Made by a program: the position numbers and the translations under genes. DNA of 64,000 nt, taken from assembly GCF_005221325.1 (NCBI RefSeq), contig NZ_CP039889.1, forward strand, positions 1,934,501-1,998,500. Reading direction: 5' to 3'. The DNA comes from Agrobacterium tumefaciens (GTDB lineage: Bacteria > Pseudomonadota > Alphaproteobacteria > Rhizobiales > Rhizobiaceae). The notes below the pieces were generated by a model. It saw only the letters and a list, made by a program, of their open reading frames with translations. It was not told the DNA's origin and searched no databases. Of this stretch, positions 21,483 to 31,389 are shown piece by piece. Each line of letters starts with the position of its first letter. The first letter of the stretch is position 1.

Positions 21483-21506
21483 TACATACGTCTTAGTATG
21501 TATGTA
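21483..21506. promoter_or_regulatory. AcrR-type operator of the efflux operon
   Basis: TACATACG...TATGTATGTA is a 24-bp inverted repeat with the same spacing and nearly the same half sites as the E. coli AcrR box. It ends 34 bp before the membrane-fusion protein start, where it would overlap the promoter. The TetR/AcrR regulator encoded after the pump at 25992 is the likely binder. Confidence 0.75.
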
Positions 21507-21539
21507 AATGTGACCTATTTTGTGGATTCGGAGCGCAGT

Positions 21540-22730
21540 ATGGCGAAGAGATTTGGGCAGATCGTAGCGGTGTTGTTGACAGGCATCGTTCTGGTCGGAT
21601 GTAGCGACGAGCAGGCGTCCGCGCCCGGCGCTCCGCCGCCCGGCGCGGTCAAGGTTGTGGCCGTGAAGCCGGAAGAACTGCCAATCACCAACGAATTGCC
21701 GGGACGCATCGCGCCGACGCGGCTTGCCGAAGTGCGCCCGCGCGTTTCCGGCATCATCGTGGAGCGGGTGTTCGAGCAGGGCTCGCTGGTGAAGGAGGGC
21801 GATGTGCTCTACCGGATCGATCCCGCGCCGTTCCAGGTGCGCGTCGATAGCGCCGAAGGCACGTTGCGCCGGGCGCAGGCCGCGCAGTTGCAGGCGCGGC
21901 AGACCGCAGACCGTCAGCAGCAGTTGCGCCGATCCAATGTCGGCTCGCAGCAGGAATTCGACAATGCCGTCGCTTTGCTGGCGCAGGCCGATGCCGAAGT
22001 GGCGGTGGCCGAAGCCGGCGTGGCGGAAGCAAAGCTCAATCTGCAATATGCCGACGTGAAAGCCCCTATCAGCGGCGTCATCGGCCGGGCGCGCATCACC
22101 GAAGGTGCGCTGGTCAGCGCCACCGGTTCGGAAAGCCTGGCAACGATCCAGCAGCTTGATCCGATCTATGCCGATTTCACCCAGCCCGCCGCTGATCTCA
22201 TTCGCCTGCGCAAGGCGCTGCAGGACGGTCAACTGATGACCGGCGCGAACGAGGCCGAAGTCAACCTGCTGTTTGATGACGGCAGCCGTTATCCGGTTCC
22301 CGGCCGCCTGCTGTTTTCGGAGGCGGCTGTGGATGAAACCACCGGTCAGGTGACGTTGCGCGGCGAATTCCCCAACCCGAACGGCGATCTGCTGCCGGGC
22401 ATGTATGTCCGCGTCCAGATCCAGCAGGGCATTGAGAAAGCGGCCTTTGCCGTGCCGCAGCAGGCTGTGCAGCGTGATGCGGGCGGGCAGGCGAGCGTGC
22501 TTGTCGTCAATGCTGAAGATACCGTCGAACAGCGGCGCGTCAGCGTTGGCCGCTCCATCGGCGACCGCTGGGTGATTTCGGAAGGCCTCAAGGAGGGCGA
22601 CCGTGTCGTTGCCGAAGGTTTCCAGAAGACCTCGCCGGGCGCCAAGGTGAAGCCTGAGCCGTGGTCTGCGGAGCCCGATGTCACTGCCGCCGCCGGCAGC
22701 GAGGGCGCTGCCCCGGCCGCGAAGCAATAA
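21540..22730 (+). CDS. RND efflux membrane-fusion lipoprotein (AcrA/MexA type)
   Basis: A 396-aa periplasmic adaptor. The signal peptide ends in the lipobox LVGC, so Cys is acylated. The barrel-sandwich/lipoyl motifs are RPRVSGIIVERVFEQGSLVKEGDVLYRID and YADVKAPISGVIGRARITEGALV. A coiled-coil hairpin rich in Gln/Ala/Arg lies between them. It links the inner-membrane RND pump to an outer-membrane channel that is not encoded here. The pump gene starts 11 bp later. An AcrR-type operator precedes the start. Confidence 0.94.
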   Translation: MAKRFGQIVAVLLTGIVLVGCSDEQASAPGAPPPGAVKVVAVKPEELPITNELPGRIAPTRLAEVRPRVSGIIVERVFEQGSLVKEGDVLYRIDPAPFQVRVDSAEGTLRRAQAAQLQARQTADRQQQLRRSNVGSQQEFDNAVALLAQADAEVAVAEAGVAEAKLNLQYADVKAPISGVIGRARITEGALVSATGSESLATIQQLDPIYADFTQPAADLIRLRKALQDGQLMTGANEAEVNLLFDDGSRYPVPGRLLFSEAAVDETTGQVTLRGEFPNPNGDLLPGMYVRVQIQQGIEKAAFAVPQQAVQRDAGGQASVLVVNAEDTVEQRRVSVGRSIGDRWVISEGLKEGDRVVAEGFQKTSPGAKVKPEPWSAEPDVTAAAGSEGAAPAAKQ

Positions 22731-22741
22731 GGACCGATTTC

Positions 22742-25700
22742 ATGGCACGTTTTTTCATCGATCGGCCCATTTTTGCCTGGGTCGTCGCCATCTTCATCAT
22801 GCTGGCGGGCCTGCTCGCCATTCCCATGCTGCCGATTGCGCAATATCCGAATGTTGCCCCGCCGCAGATTTCGATAGCGACCACCTATCCCGGTGCTGCG
22901 CCGGAAGACATCTATCAGAGCGTCACGCGTCCCATCGAGGAAGAGCTGAACGGGGTTCCGGGGCTTCTTTATTTCGAATCGACCTCTGAATCCTCAGGCA
23001 GCATTTCCATCAACGTCACCTTCGCGCCGGGCACCAATATCGGTGAAGCGCAGGTGGAGGTGCAGAACCGCATCGCCCGCGTTCAGCCGCGTCTGCCGCA
23101 AGCAGTCACGCAGCAGGGTCTGCGCGTTGAGCAGGCAGGCACCTCGTTTCTGATGATGGTGGCGCTCACCTCCGTCGATGGCAATACCGACGCCATCGGC
23201 CTCGGTGACTATCTCAGCCGCAACGTGGTCGGCGAATTGCGCCGCGTGCCGGGCGTCGGCAGCGCGCAGCTGTTTGCCACGCAGCGCTCCATGCGCATCT
23301 GGATGGACCCGGACAAGATGCTCGGCCTCAGCCTCACCTCGTCCGACGTGATCGGCGCCATTCAGGCGCAGAACTCGCAGGTTGCGGCGGGCCGCATCGG
23401 CGCGTCGCCAAACCCGATCGGCCAGCAGATTTCGGCCACCGTCAACGTGCAGGGCCAGCTGACGACGCCGGAGGAATTCGGCTCCATCGTGCTGCGCGCC
23501 AATCCGGATGGCTCGTCCGTGCGGCTGCGGGATGTGGCGCGGGTGGAAGTGGGCGGCGAAAGCTACGCCTTTTCCAGCCGCCTGAACGGCAAGCCCAGTG
23601 CGGCCATCGGCGTGCAGCTGTCGCCCACCGGCAATGCGCTGCAGACCTCTGAGGGCGTGCGCGCCACCATGGAGGAGCTGTCGCAGTATTTCCCGGCGGG
23701 TCTGGAATATGAAATTCCCTACGACACCAGCCCCTTCGTGAAAATCTCGATCCAGAAGGTGATCAACACGCTGGTGGAGGCGATCATCCTCGTCTTCGTG
23801 GTGATGTTCGTCTTCCTCCAGAACATCCGCTACACCATCATTCCGACACTGGTGGTGCCCGTGGCGCTGCTCGGCACCTGCGCCATCATGTATGTCTCGG
23901 GTTTCTCCATCAACGTGCTCACCATGTTCGCCATGGTTCTCGCCATCGGCATTCTCGTCGATGACGCGATCGTCGTGGTGGAAAATGTCGAGCGCATCAT
24001 GGCGGAAGAGCATCTGTCGCCGAAGGAGGCGACCCGCAAGGCGATGGGCCAGATTTCCGGCGCCATCATCGGCATCACGCTGGTTCTGACGGCGGTGTTC
24101 GTGCCCATGGCCTTCTTCCCCGGCGCTGTCGGCATCATCTACCAGCAGTTCAGCCTGACCATGGTGGTCTCCATCCTGTTCTCGGGCTTCCTCGCACTGT
24201 CGCTCACGCCTGCGCTCTGCGCGACGTTCCTCAAGCCGATCAAGGCCGGCCATCATGAGAAGAAGGGCTTCTTCGGCTGGTTCAACCGCGGCTTCGACAA
24301 GGCCTCGCATAAATACTCGTCTTCGGTCGGCAGCATCATCAAGCGTTCCGGCCGTTTCATGATCATCTATGCGGCGCTGCTTGCCGGTCTTGGCTGGGCC
24401 TATATGCAATTGCCGAGCTCCTTCCTGCCGAACGAAGACCAGGGTTACCTGATCGTTGATATTCAGGCGCCGGCGGAAGCCAGCAGCGAACGCACGCTGC
24501 AATCCATCCAGCAGATCGAAAAGATCTTTCTCGCGGAACCGGCGGTCGATCGTGTGATTGCGGTGTCGGGCTTCTCCTTCTCCGGTTCCGGTCAGAATGC
24601 CGGTCTCGCCTTCGCGACGCTGAAGGACTGGAGCGAGCGCGGGCCGGAGGATTCCGCATCCGCCATTGCACAACGCATCAACGGCAAGCTGTGGGGCCTG
24701 CCGGGTTCCATGGCCTTCACGCTGTCGCCGCCGCCCATTCAGGGTCTCGGCAATTCCAGCGGCTTCACCTTCCGCCTGCAGGACCGCGCGGGTGCGGGAC
24801 AAGCGGCGCTGAGCGCCGCCGGAGCGCAGCTGATGGCGGCCGCGCAGCAAAGCCCTGTTCTCGCCGGCCTGCGTGTCGAAGGCATGCCGGATTCGCCGCA
24901 GGTCAACCTCATCATCGACCGTGAAAAGGCCAATACCTTCGGTGTGACCTTCAGCGACATCAACGCCACCATCTCGGCCAATATGGGGTCGTCCTACGTC
25001 AACGACTTCCCCAATGCCGGCCGCATGCAGCGCGTGACGGTGCAGGCGGAACAGGGTCAGCGCATGAAGACCGAGGATCTTTTGAACCTCAACGTCCGCA
25101 ATGCCAATGGCGGCATGGTGCCGGTCAGCTCATTCGCTTCTGTTGAATGGGTTCGCGGTCCCTCGCAGGTGGTCGGTTATAATGGCTATCCGGCGATCCG
25201 TATCGGCGGACAGTCCGCACCGGGTTACTCCTCCGGTGATGCGATTGCCGAAATGGAGCGTCTGGCGCGCGAATTACCTGGCGGTTTCGGTTTCGAATGG
25301 ACCGGCCAGTCGCTGCAGGAAATCCAGTCGGGTTCGCAGGCGCCGGCGCTGATCGGCCTCAGCGTGCTGTTCGTCTTCCTGCTTCTGGCAGCGCTTTACG
25401 AAAGCTGGTCGATTCCGCTTTCCGTCATGCTGGTAGTGCCGCTCGGCGTCATCGGTTCGGTGGCGGCGGTGATGCTGCGCGGCATGCCGAACGACGTCTA
25501 CTTCCTCGTCGGCCTTGTCGCCATCATCGGCCTTTCGGCCAAGAATGCGATCCTGATCATCGAATTTGCCAAGGATTTGCGGGCGGAGGGAAAATCCACC
25601 TATGATGCGACGGTGGAGGCGGCGCATTTGCGCTTCCGGCCGATCCTGATGACCTCGCTCGCCTTCTCGCTCGGCGTGTTGCCGATGGCAATCGCATCGG

Positions 25701-25876
25701 GCGCCAGTGCGGCGAGCCAGAACGCCATCGGCACCGGCGTTCTCGGCGGCATGATCTCGGCGACCATCCTCGCGATCTTCTTCGTTCCCGTGTTCTTCGT
25801 CTTTGTCATGAAGTTTTTCGGGGATCGGAAGAAGGACGACAAGATTGCTGCTGACGCCGTATCGCTGGCCGAATAA
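22742..25876 (+). CDS. RND multidrug efflux pump (AcrB/MexB, HAE1 family)
   Basis: A 1,044-aa inner-membrane proton/drug antiporter. It begins MARFFIDRPIFAWVVAIFIML and has twelve membrane spans. The proton-relay region GILVDDAIVVVENVERIM (the paired Asp of TM4) and the HAE1 C-terminal block SAKNAILIIEFAKDL are present. Large periplasmic porter loops are complete, and length matches AcrB (1,049 aa). It is co-transcribed with the upstream adaptor, and a TetR regulator follows. Probable substrates include drugs, flavonoids or detergents, as for known rhizobial pumps; specificity cannot be read from sequence. Confidence 0.96.
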   Translation: MARFFIDRPIFAWVVAIFIMLAGLLAIPMLPIAQYPNVAPPQISIATTYPGAAPEDIYQSVTRPIEEELNGVPGLLYFESTSESSGSISINVTFAPGTNIGEAQVEVQNRIARVQPRLPQAVTQQGLRVEQAGTSFLMMVALTSVDGNTDAIGLGDYLSRNVVGELRRVPGVGSAQLFATQRSMRIWMDPDKMLGLSLTSSDVIGAIQAQNSQVAAGRIGASPNPIGQQISATVNVQGQLTTPEEFGSIVLRANPDGSSVRLRDVARVEVGGESYAFSSRLNGKPSAAIGVQLSPTGNALQTSEGVRATMEELSQYFPAGLEYEIPYDTSPFVKISIQKVINTLVEAIILVFVVMFVFLQNIRYTIIPTLVVPVALLGTCAIMYVSGFSINVLTMFAMVLAIGILVDDAIVVVENVERIMAEEHLSPKEATRKAMGQISGAIIGITLVLTAVFVPMAFFPGAVGIIYQQFSLTMVVSILFSGFLALSLTPALCATFLKPIKAGHHEKKGFFGWFNRGFDKASHKYSSSVGSIIKRSGRFMIIYAALLAGLGWAYMQLPSSFLPNEDQGYLIVDIQAPAEASSERTLQSIQQIEKIFLAEPAVDRVIAVSGFSFSGSGQNAGLAFATLKDWSERGPEDSASAIAQRINGKLWGLPGSMAFTLSPPPIQGLGNSSGFTFRLQDRAGAGQAALSAAGAQLMAAAQQSPVLAGLRVEGMPDSPQVNLIIDREKANTFGVTFSDINATISANMGSSYVNDFPNAGRMQRVTVQAEQGQRMKTEDLLNLNVRNANGGMVPVSSFASVEWVRGPSQVVGYNGYPAIRIGGQSAPGYSSGDAIAEMERLARELPGGFGFEWTGQSLQEIQSGSQAPALIGLSVLFVFLLLAALYESWSIPLSVMLVVPLGVIGSVAAVMLRGMPNDVYFLVGLVAIIGLSAKNAILIIEFAKDLRAEGKSTYDATVEAAHLRFRPILMTSLAFSLGVLPMAIASGASAASQNAIGTGVLGGMISATILAIFFVPVFFVFVMKFFGDRKKDDKIAADAVSLAE

Positions 25877-25945
25877 AACGAATGGGAAGGCCGAGTTGAT
25901 ATCCGATGAAGCATTCATCTGATTGACAGCCCGGCACCGCAAAGA

Positions 25946-25969
25946 GGCACGGTGCGAAAGCACCGTGCC
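25946..25969. promoter_or_regulatory. Strong hairpin between pump and regulator genes
   Basis: ggcacggtgc-gaaa-gcaccgtgcc is a perfect 10-bp stem with a GAAA tetraloop and no T-run after it. It may limit read-through or stabilise the pump mRNA 3' end. Confidence 0.6.
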
Positions 25970-25991
25970 GTGATTGAAAGGAGACATCAGC

Positions 25992-26621
25992 ATGCGCCGA
26001 ACCAAGGCCGAGGCAGAAGAGACGCGTCAGGCGATCCTTGCCGCCGCCGAGCGGGTGTTCTTCAAAAAGGGCGTGGCCAATAGCTCTCTTGATGAGGTGG
26101 CGGCCGCGGCCGGTGTTACGCGCGGCGCGATATACTGGCATTTTTCCAGCAAGACCGACCTTTTTATCGGCCTTTACGAATCCGTGGCGCTGCCGGAATC
26201 GGATCTGCTGGATTTTGGCGATCCGGACCTCAAGGGGACAGCACTGCTGGCCAAGATCGAGGAGGCGACGTGCAAGTGGCTTGCGCTTCTGGCAGAAGAC
26301 GAACAACGCCAGCGCATCATGACCATCAGCCTGCGCACCAATTACTCCGACGAGTTCGCCCCGGTCCTGCACGCGCAGGAAGAGCTTGACCGTCACCACA
26401 AGGATGTGCTGGAGGCCGCTTTTCAGCGTGTACAAGCGGAGGGTGTCTTCAATGACAACTGGACGGCGGAGTCGGCGCTCGGTGCGCTTTACTGGCTGCT
26501 GAAAGGCATCGTTTACGACTGGCTGCTGTTCGGTCAACGTTTCGATCTGGTCAAGGAAGGGGCCGAGGCCATGCATCGCCTCATGAAGGGGTTCCAGCGT
26601 CCTCCTGCCACCTTGACCTAA
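25992..26621 (+). CDS. TetR/AcrR-family repressor of the efflux pump
   Basis: A 209-aa regulator with an N-terminal helix-turn-helix (SLDEVAAAAGVTRGAIYWHFSSKTDLF, residues about 30-56) almost identical in type to E. coli AcrR. A C-terminal ligand domain follows. aaaggag precedes the ATG at 25992. Its location after the acrAB-like genes and the AcrR-type box at 21483-21506 make it the likely local repressor. Because it is in the same direction as the pump, it may be partly co-transcribed and autoregulated. Confidence 0.92.
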   Translation: MRRTKAEAEETRQAILAAAERVFFKKGVANSSLDEVAAAAGVTRGAIYWHFSSKTDLFIGLYESVALPESDLLDFGDPDLKGTALLAKIEEATCKWLALLAEDEQRQRIMTISLRTNYSDEFAPVLHAQEELDRHHKDVLEAAFQRVQAEGVFNDNWTAESALGALYWLLKGIVYDWLLFGQRFDLVKEGAEAMHRLMKGFQRPPATLT

Positions 26622-26809
26622 ACGCTGAATCACCCTGCCGCGCCGGTCAAATTTCAGTGTATTCTAAAAGACCAGCGAAAATTGCTTTACGTACCTCAAA
26701 ACGGACGCTAGCTTCTTCTTCGAGCTTTGGGAGGAGTTCGCAGATGATCATTTCAGGTATAATCAAGGGGCAAGCGCCGTCCGTTTCCGCTGGATATCGG
26801 TGACGGCAC

Positions 26810-28333
26810 ATGGCTTTTGCTGACGAATCTCCAGACCCGACCCTGATCCGGACGGTTGGGCTGTCGAAGTCCTTCGGTCCGGTACAGGTTCTGAAGGATA
26901 TCGAGATTGCGGTGCGGGCCGGCGAGGTCCACGCGATCATCGGTGAAAACGGTGCCGGCAAATCGACGCTGATGAAGCTCCTGGCTGGCAATGAGAAGCC
27001 GTCGGGCGGGGAAATCCGCATCGATGGCGAAGCCGTTGCGCTGAGCGGACCTGTGGACGCCGAACATCGCGGCATCGTCCTCGTGCATCAGGAAATATTG
27101 CTGGCGCCGGATCTGACGGTAGCGCAGAACATCTATCTTGGTCGCGAATTGCGCCGGGGCCCGATGATGGACGACCGGGCCATGCGGGCCGGAGCTCGAC
27201 AGGCGATAGCCGATCTCGGCGGCACGATCGATCCGGACGCCATCGTCGGCAGCCTTTCGATTGCCCAGCGGCAGCTCGTGCAGATTGCCCGTGTTCTGCT
27301 CGTGCCGCATCGCGTCGTCATTTTCGACGAGCCGACCGCCAGCCTCACGCCCATTGAGACTGATGCGCTGCTGAATGTCATCAGGGACATCAGGGCCAAG
27401 GGCGTGGCCGTGCTCTATATTTCGCACCGCCTGCCTGAAGTGAAGGAGATCGCCGACCGGGTGACTGTCCTGCGTGATGGCCGACTGGTCGCCTCGCATC
27501 CGGCATCGGAACTGCAGCCGGCCGATATGGCGCGGCTGATGGTGGGGCGTGATGTCGCCAAGCTCTATCCGGACCGGCATGCCGGCGGCGAGCACGAACC
27601 GGTCTTGCAGGTGGAGCATTTTACCGTTCCCGGTTATGCGCAGGATGCCGGGTTCAGCCTGCGCAAGGGTGAAATCCTTGGTTTTGCGGGCCTGGTCGGG
27701 GCGGGCAGAACGGAGCTGATGGAAGGGATACTTGGCCTGCGGGCCGGGCGCGGAAATATTCGCCATCTCGGCCAGCCCGTGCATTTCGCGAAGGCGGAGG
27801 ACAGCCTGAAGGCCGGCATCGTTTATCTGAGCGAGGATCGCAAGGGCAAGGGATTGCTCCTGACCAAGGATTTGCGGGTCAATCTCACACTCGCTTCACT
27901 CAACAAGTTCAGCCGGCTGTTTCAGATCGATATCCGCCGGGAGGCGCAGGCGCTGGACGACGCGGTGCGCGATTTCGACATCCGTACCGGCCGCAAGGAC
28001 CTGCTTGCGGGGCAGCTTTCCGGCGGTAACCAGCAGAAGCTGCTGCTGGCCAAGATGATGCTGCTCGATCCGTCCATCGTCATCATCGACGAGCCGACAC
28101 GCGGTATCGATATCGGCACCAAGGAGCAGATTTACCGTTTCATCGCGAACCTTGCGGATGAGGGGCGGTCGATCATCGTCGTTTCCTCTGAAATGCCGGA
28201 GCTGATCGGCATCTGCGACCGTATTCTGGTGATGCGTTCGGGCCGGATCGTCGGCGAGGTGGCGGGCGAGCGGATGACCGAAAACGACATCGTGGCGCTG
28301 GCAACGGGCGTTCATACGCAGGAATTCGCCTGA
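26810..28333 (+). CDS. Sugar ABC transporter ATP-binding protein (RbsA type)
   Basis: A 507-aa tandem ATPase. The first nucleotide-binding half has GENGAGKST and FDEPTASLTP. The second half has LSGGNQQKLLLAKMML and IDEPTRGIDIGTK, with the degenerate second Walker A (GLVGAGRTE) typical of the carbohydrate CUT2 class. It energises the permease at 28386 and uses the periplasmic binding protein at 29474. All three genes lie in one direction with short gaps. About 190 bp of non-coding DNA upstream holds the presumed promoter. Confidence 0.94.
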   Translation: MAFADESPDPTLIRTVGLSKSFGPVQVLKDIEIAVRAGEVHAIIGENGAGKSTLMKLLAGNEKPSGGEIRIDGEAVALSGPVDAEHRGIVLVHQEILLAPDLTVAQNIYLGRELRRGPMMDDRAMRAGARQAIADLGGTIDPDAIVGSLSIAQRQLVQIARVLLVPHRVVIFDEPTASLTPIETDALLNVIRDIRAKGVAVLYISHRLPEVKEIADRVTVLRDGRLVASHPASELQPADMARLMVGRDVAKLYPDRHAGGEHEPVLQVEHFTVPGYAQDAGFSLRKGEILGFAGLVGAGRTELMEGILGLRAGRGNIRHLGQPVHFAKAEDSLKAGIVYLSEDRKGKGLLLTKDLRVNLTLASLNKFSRLFQIDIRREAQALDDAVRDFDIRTGRKDLLAGQLSGGNQQKLLLAKMMLLDPSIVIIDEPTRGIDIGTKEQIYRFIANLADEGRSIIVVSSEMPELIGICDRILVMRSGRIVGEVAGERMTENDIVALATGVHTQEFA

Positions 28334-28385
28334 GGCCCGCCTGTCATTCGAATAAGGCCTGAAGAAAAGACAATTGAGGGGACAT

Positions 28386-29387
28386 ATGACTGAGGCCGCA
28401 CTTGATAACGGCAAAACGCCGAAGACCTCGAAGGACTGGGACCTGCGCGCCGTTGCGCCTTTCGTGGCGCTGGCCCTGCTGCTGGTGCTCGGCACCATCG
28501 CCAATCCGAATTTCATCGGCATCGACAATCTTTTGAATGTCGTGACCCGCAGCGCCTTCATTGCCATCATCGCGCTTGGCGCCACCTATGTCATCACGTC
28601 GGGCGGGCTCGATCTTTCCGTCGGCGCCATGGTCGCTTTCGTCGCCAGCCTGATGATCCTGTTCATGAACAGCGGCGTCATCGCCAGCCCGCTCTTGATG
28701 CTGCTCACGGCCATGGTACTGGCCGTTGCAATCGGGGCGGCCTGCGGGCTGACGAATGGTCTCATCACCACCATTGGCCGCATCGAGCCTTTCATCGCCA
28801 CGCTCGGCACCATGGGCATTTATCGCGGGTTGACCACCTGGCTATCGCAGGGCGGAGCGATCACCTTGCGCAACCCGGAAATCCAGACGCTTTATCGCCC
28901 GATTTATTTCGGCAATATCCTCGGCGTGCCGGTGCCGGTCGTCGTGATTTTCGTGACGGCCACCATCGCTGCCTTCGTGCTTTACCGCACCCGTTACGGC
29001 CGGCATCTGACCGCTGTCGGCTCCAGCGAGGATGTGGCGCGTTATTCCGGCATTTCCGTCGTCCGGGTCCGCACGATTGCCTATGTGGTGCAGGGGCTCT
29101 GCGTCGCGGTTGCCGTGCTGCTTTACGTGCCGCGCCTTGCCTCCACATCCGCCACGACAGGCATGTTGTGGGAATTGCAGGCCATCACCGCCGTTGTCGT
29201 TGGCGGCACGGCGCTGCGCGGCGGGGTGGGTCGCATCTGGGGTACGATCTGCGGCGCTTTCATTCTGGAGATCGTCGGCAACATCATGATCCTGTCGAAC
29301 TTCGTCAGCGAATATCTGATCGGTGCCATTCAGGGCGCGATCATCATCATCGCCATGCTGGTGCAGCGCTCTTTGAGCCGCAGGTAG
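28386..29387 (+). CDS. Sugar ABC transporter permease (RbsC type)
   Basis: A 333-aa integral membrane protein with 8-10 hydrophobic segments. It carries the CUT2 permease motifs YVITSGGLDLSVGAMVAF and VVGGTALRGGVGRIWGTICGAFIL. The ATG at 28386 follows gagggga. It forms the channel of the importer together with the RbsA-type ATPase. The substrate is unknown: members carry ribose, xylose, galactose, inositol or similar compounds. Confidence 0.94.
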   Translation: MTEAALDNGKTPKTSKDWDLRAVAPFVALALLLVLGTIANPNFIGIDNLLNVVTRSAFIAIIALGATYVITSGGLDLSVGAMVAFVASLMILFMNSGVIASPLLMLLTAMVLAVAIGAACGLTNGLITTIGRIEPFIATLGTMGIYRGLTTWLSQGGAITLRNPEIQTLYRPIYFGNILGVPVPVVVIFVTATIAAFVLYRTRYGRHLTAVGSSEDVARYSGISVVRVRTIAYVVQGLCVAVAVLLYVPRLASTSATTGMLWELQAITAVVVGGTALRGGVGRIWGTICGAFILEIVGNIMILSNFVSEYLIGAIQGAIIIIAMLVQRSLSRR

Positions 29388-29473
29388 CGGGAGGATGGGG
29401 AGTTTGGCCGCGCCATGTGGGGCAGGCGCGGTTGTAAGAGGAGGAACGCCCCGGTCTTGGGAGGAAAGAGACT

Positions 29474-30427
29474 ATGCGTAGAAAATTCATCGGCGTGGCA
29501 TTTGTCGCGCTGGCTGCCGTCCTTGCGGGTTCTGCTCATGCGCAGGACAAGAAGGTTACGATCGGCGTGTCCATTCCGGCGGCCGACCATGGCTGGACGG
29601 CGGGCGTCGTTTATCACGCCGAGCGCGTGGCCAAGCTTCTGATGAAGGAGCATCCGGGGCTCAACGTCATCGTCAAGACCTCGCCGGATGCCGCCAACCA
29701 GGCAAACGCGCTTCAGGATCTTGCAGTGCAGGGGCTGGACGCGCTGGTCGTGCTGCCGTCGGACCCCGATCCGCTGGTCAACGCCATCAAGGAAATCAAG
29801 GACAAGGGCACCTTCGTCGCGCTGGTCGACCGCGCGCCGAGCGTCAACGACAATTCCATCCGCGATCTCTATGTCGCGGGTAACAACCCGGCACTCGGAC
29901 AGGTGGCGGGCGAATATATCAAGAAGACCACGCCTGATGCGGAGGTGGTGGTCATTCGCGGCCTGCCGATCCCGATCGACCAGCAGCGCCAGGATGGTTT
30001 CGACAAGGGTATCGCCGGCTCCGGCGTCAAGGTTCTCGACCGCCAGTACGGCAACTGGAACCGCGACGACGCCTTCCGCGTGATGCAGGACTATCTGACC
30101 AAATACAAGAAGATCGATGTCGTCTGGTGTCAGGACGACGACATGGCGATCGGCGTGCTGGAAGCGATCCAGCAGGCGAAACGCACCGATATCAAGTATA
30201 TCGTTGCGGGCGCCGGTTCGAAGGACATGATCAAGAAGGTCATGGACGGCGACAAGCTGGTGCCGGTCGATGTGCTTTATCCGCCGGCGATGGTGGCGAC
30301 CGCCATGCAGCTGACAGCAGGTCATTTCTACGATCAGGTGCCGGTTGCCGGAGAGTATATTCTCGACGCGACGCTCATCACCAAGGACAATGCCAAGCAG
30401 TTCTACTTCCCGGATTCGCCGTTCTGA
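29474..30427 (+). CDS. Sugar-binding periplasmic protein (RbsB type)
   Basis: A 317-aa type-1 periplasmic binding protein. The signal peptide is cut after SAHA, followed by QDKKVTIGVSIPAADHGWTAGVVYHAERVAK. Ribose-binding landmarks include DALVVLPSDPDPLVNAIKEIKDKG and VWCQDDDMAIGVLEAIQQA. The ribosome site gggagg lies well placed upstream. It is the last gene of the transporter operon and is followed by a strong terminator at 30442. Confidence 0.94.
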   Translation: MRRKFIGVAFVALAAVLAGSAHAQDKKVTIGVSIPAADHGWTAGVVYHAERVAKLLMKEHPGLNVIVKTSPDAANQANALQDLAVQGLDALVVLPSDPDPLVNAIKEIKDKGTFVALVDRAPSVNDNSIRDLYVAGNNPALGQVAGEYIKKTTPDAEVVVIRGLPIPIDQQRQDGFDKGIAGSGVKVLDRQYGNWNRDDAFRVMQDYLTKYKKIDVVWCQDDDMAIGVLEAIQQAKRTDIKYIVAGAGSKDMIKKVMDGDKLVPVDVLYPPAMVATAMQLTAGHFYDQVPVAGEYILDATLITKDNAKQFYFPDSPF

Positions 30428-30441
30428 GAATCCCATACGTG

Positions 30442-30471
30442 AAAACGCCCGCTGGAAGGCGGGCGTTTTTA
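30442..30471 (+). terminator. Terminator of the sugar ABC operon
   Basis: Stem aaaacgcccgc/gcgggcgtttt, loop tggaag, then ttta. Confidence 0.92.
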
Positions 30472-30495
30472 TTGGTGGCTGATGAAAACCATTCC

Positions 30496-31389
30496 TCAGC
30501 CGCTCTTGCGAAACCACGCCGAAAGATAATCCACGAAGCTGCGCACCTTGGCAGGCAGGTAACGGCGGTGCGGATAGACCGCATAGATACCGCGATCCTT
30601 GGAAATATAGTCGTCGAACAGGGTCACCAGCTCACCCGACTGGATATGCGGGCGGGCGATGAAATCCGGCACCATGGCGATGCCGAGCCCGGCGCGGGCG
30701 GCGCGCAACGTTGCCTGCGGGCTGTTGACCTCGATCGGCCCGCTGATGGCGACCGAGTTCGAGCCGCCATCCGGTTCGAAATAACGTACGGTATTATGAA
30801 AGCGGGTATTGGTGTCGATGATGAAGGGCACGCGGGCAAAATCCTGTGGCCCGTCGAGCGGCCCGTGTTTCGCCACGAAATCCGCCGTCGCCACCGCATA
30901 GACCCGGAAATCGGAAAGCTTGCGGGCAATGAGGCCCGAATCCTCCAGCCGTGTAATACGGATCGCAAGGTCGAAGCCTTCTTCGATCAGATCGACGAAT
31001 CGGTCATCGGCGACGATCTCCAGCACCAGTTCCGGGTTTTCCTTGGCGAAATCGATGAGGCTCTGGCCGACATCGGCATCGATGAAGGTGCGCGGAACCG
31101 AAATCCTGAGCTTGCCCTTGAGATCGGCATTCTTCTCGCGCACCAGATCTGCGAGGTTGTCGATCTCCTTCAAAATGTCGGAGGCGGTGCGGTAATAGGT
31201 ATGTCCGGCCTCGGTCAGTGAGAACTGCCTTGTCGTGCGGTTGAGGAGCAGCGCGCCGAGATCATCCTCCAGTTCCCGGACATATTTGGACAGAAGCGCC
31301 TTGGAACGCCCGGTCTTGCGGGCGGCGGCGGAAAACCCCTCCGCTTCGACGACATCGATAAAGGCGCGGATGCGGGTGAGCGTGTCCAT
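30496..31389 (-). CDS. LysR-family transcriptional regulator
   Basis: A 297-aa regulator with an N-terminal winged helix (RIRAFIDVVEAEGFSAAARKTGRSKALLSKYVRELEDDLGALLLNRTTR) and a C-terminal periplasmic-binding-like effector domain. It converges on the sugar ABC operon end and is divergent from the ornithine decarboxylase leader. Control of either neighbour is possible but not shown. The CrgA/AaeR-like subgroup fits the length and the FIDVVEAEGFSAAAR start. Confidence 0.92.
   Translation of the reverse strand: MDTLTRIRAFIDVVEAEGFSAAARKTGRSKALLSKYVRELEDDLGALLLNRTTRQFSLTEAGHTYYRTASDILKEIDNLADLVREKNADLKGKLRISVPRTFIDADVGQSLIDFAKENPELVLEIVADDRFVDLIEEGFDLAIRITRLEDSGLIARKLSDFRVYAVATADFVAKHGPLDGPQDFARVPFIIDTNTRFHNTVRYFEPDGGSNSVAISGPIEVNSPQATLRAARAGLGIAMVPDFIARPHIQSGELVTLFDDYISKDRGIYAVYPHRRYLPAKVRSFVDYLSAWFRKSG

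Noticed and set aside
22994..24850. 618-aa minus-strand frame opposite the RND pump
   Set aside because: Antisense shadow; no domain and skewed Arg/His/Asp content.
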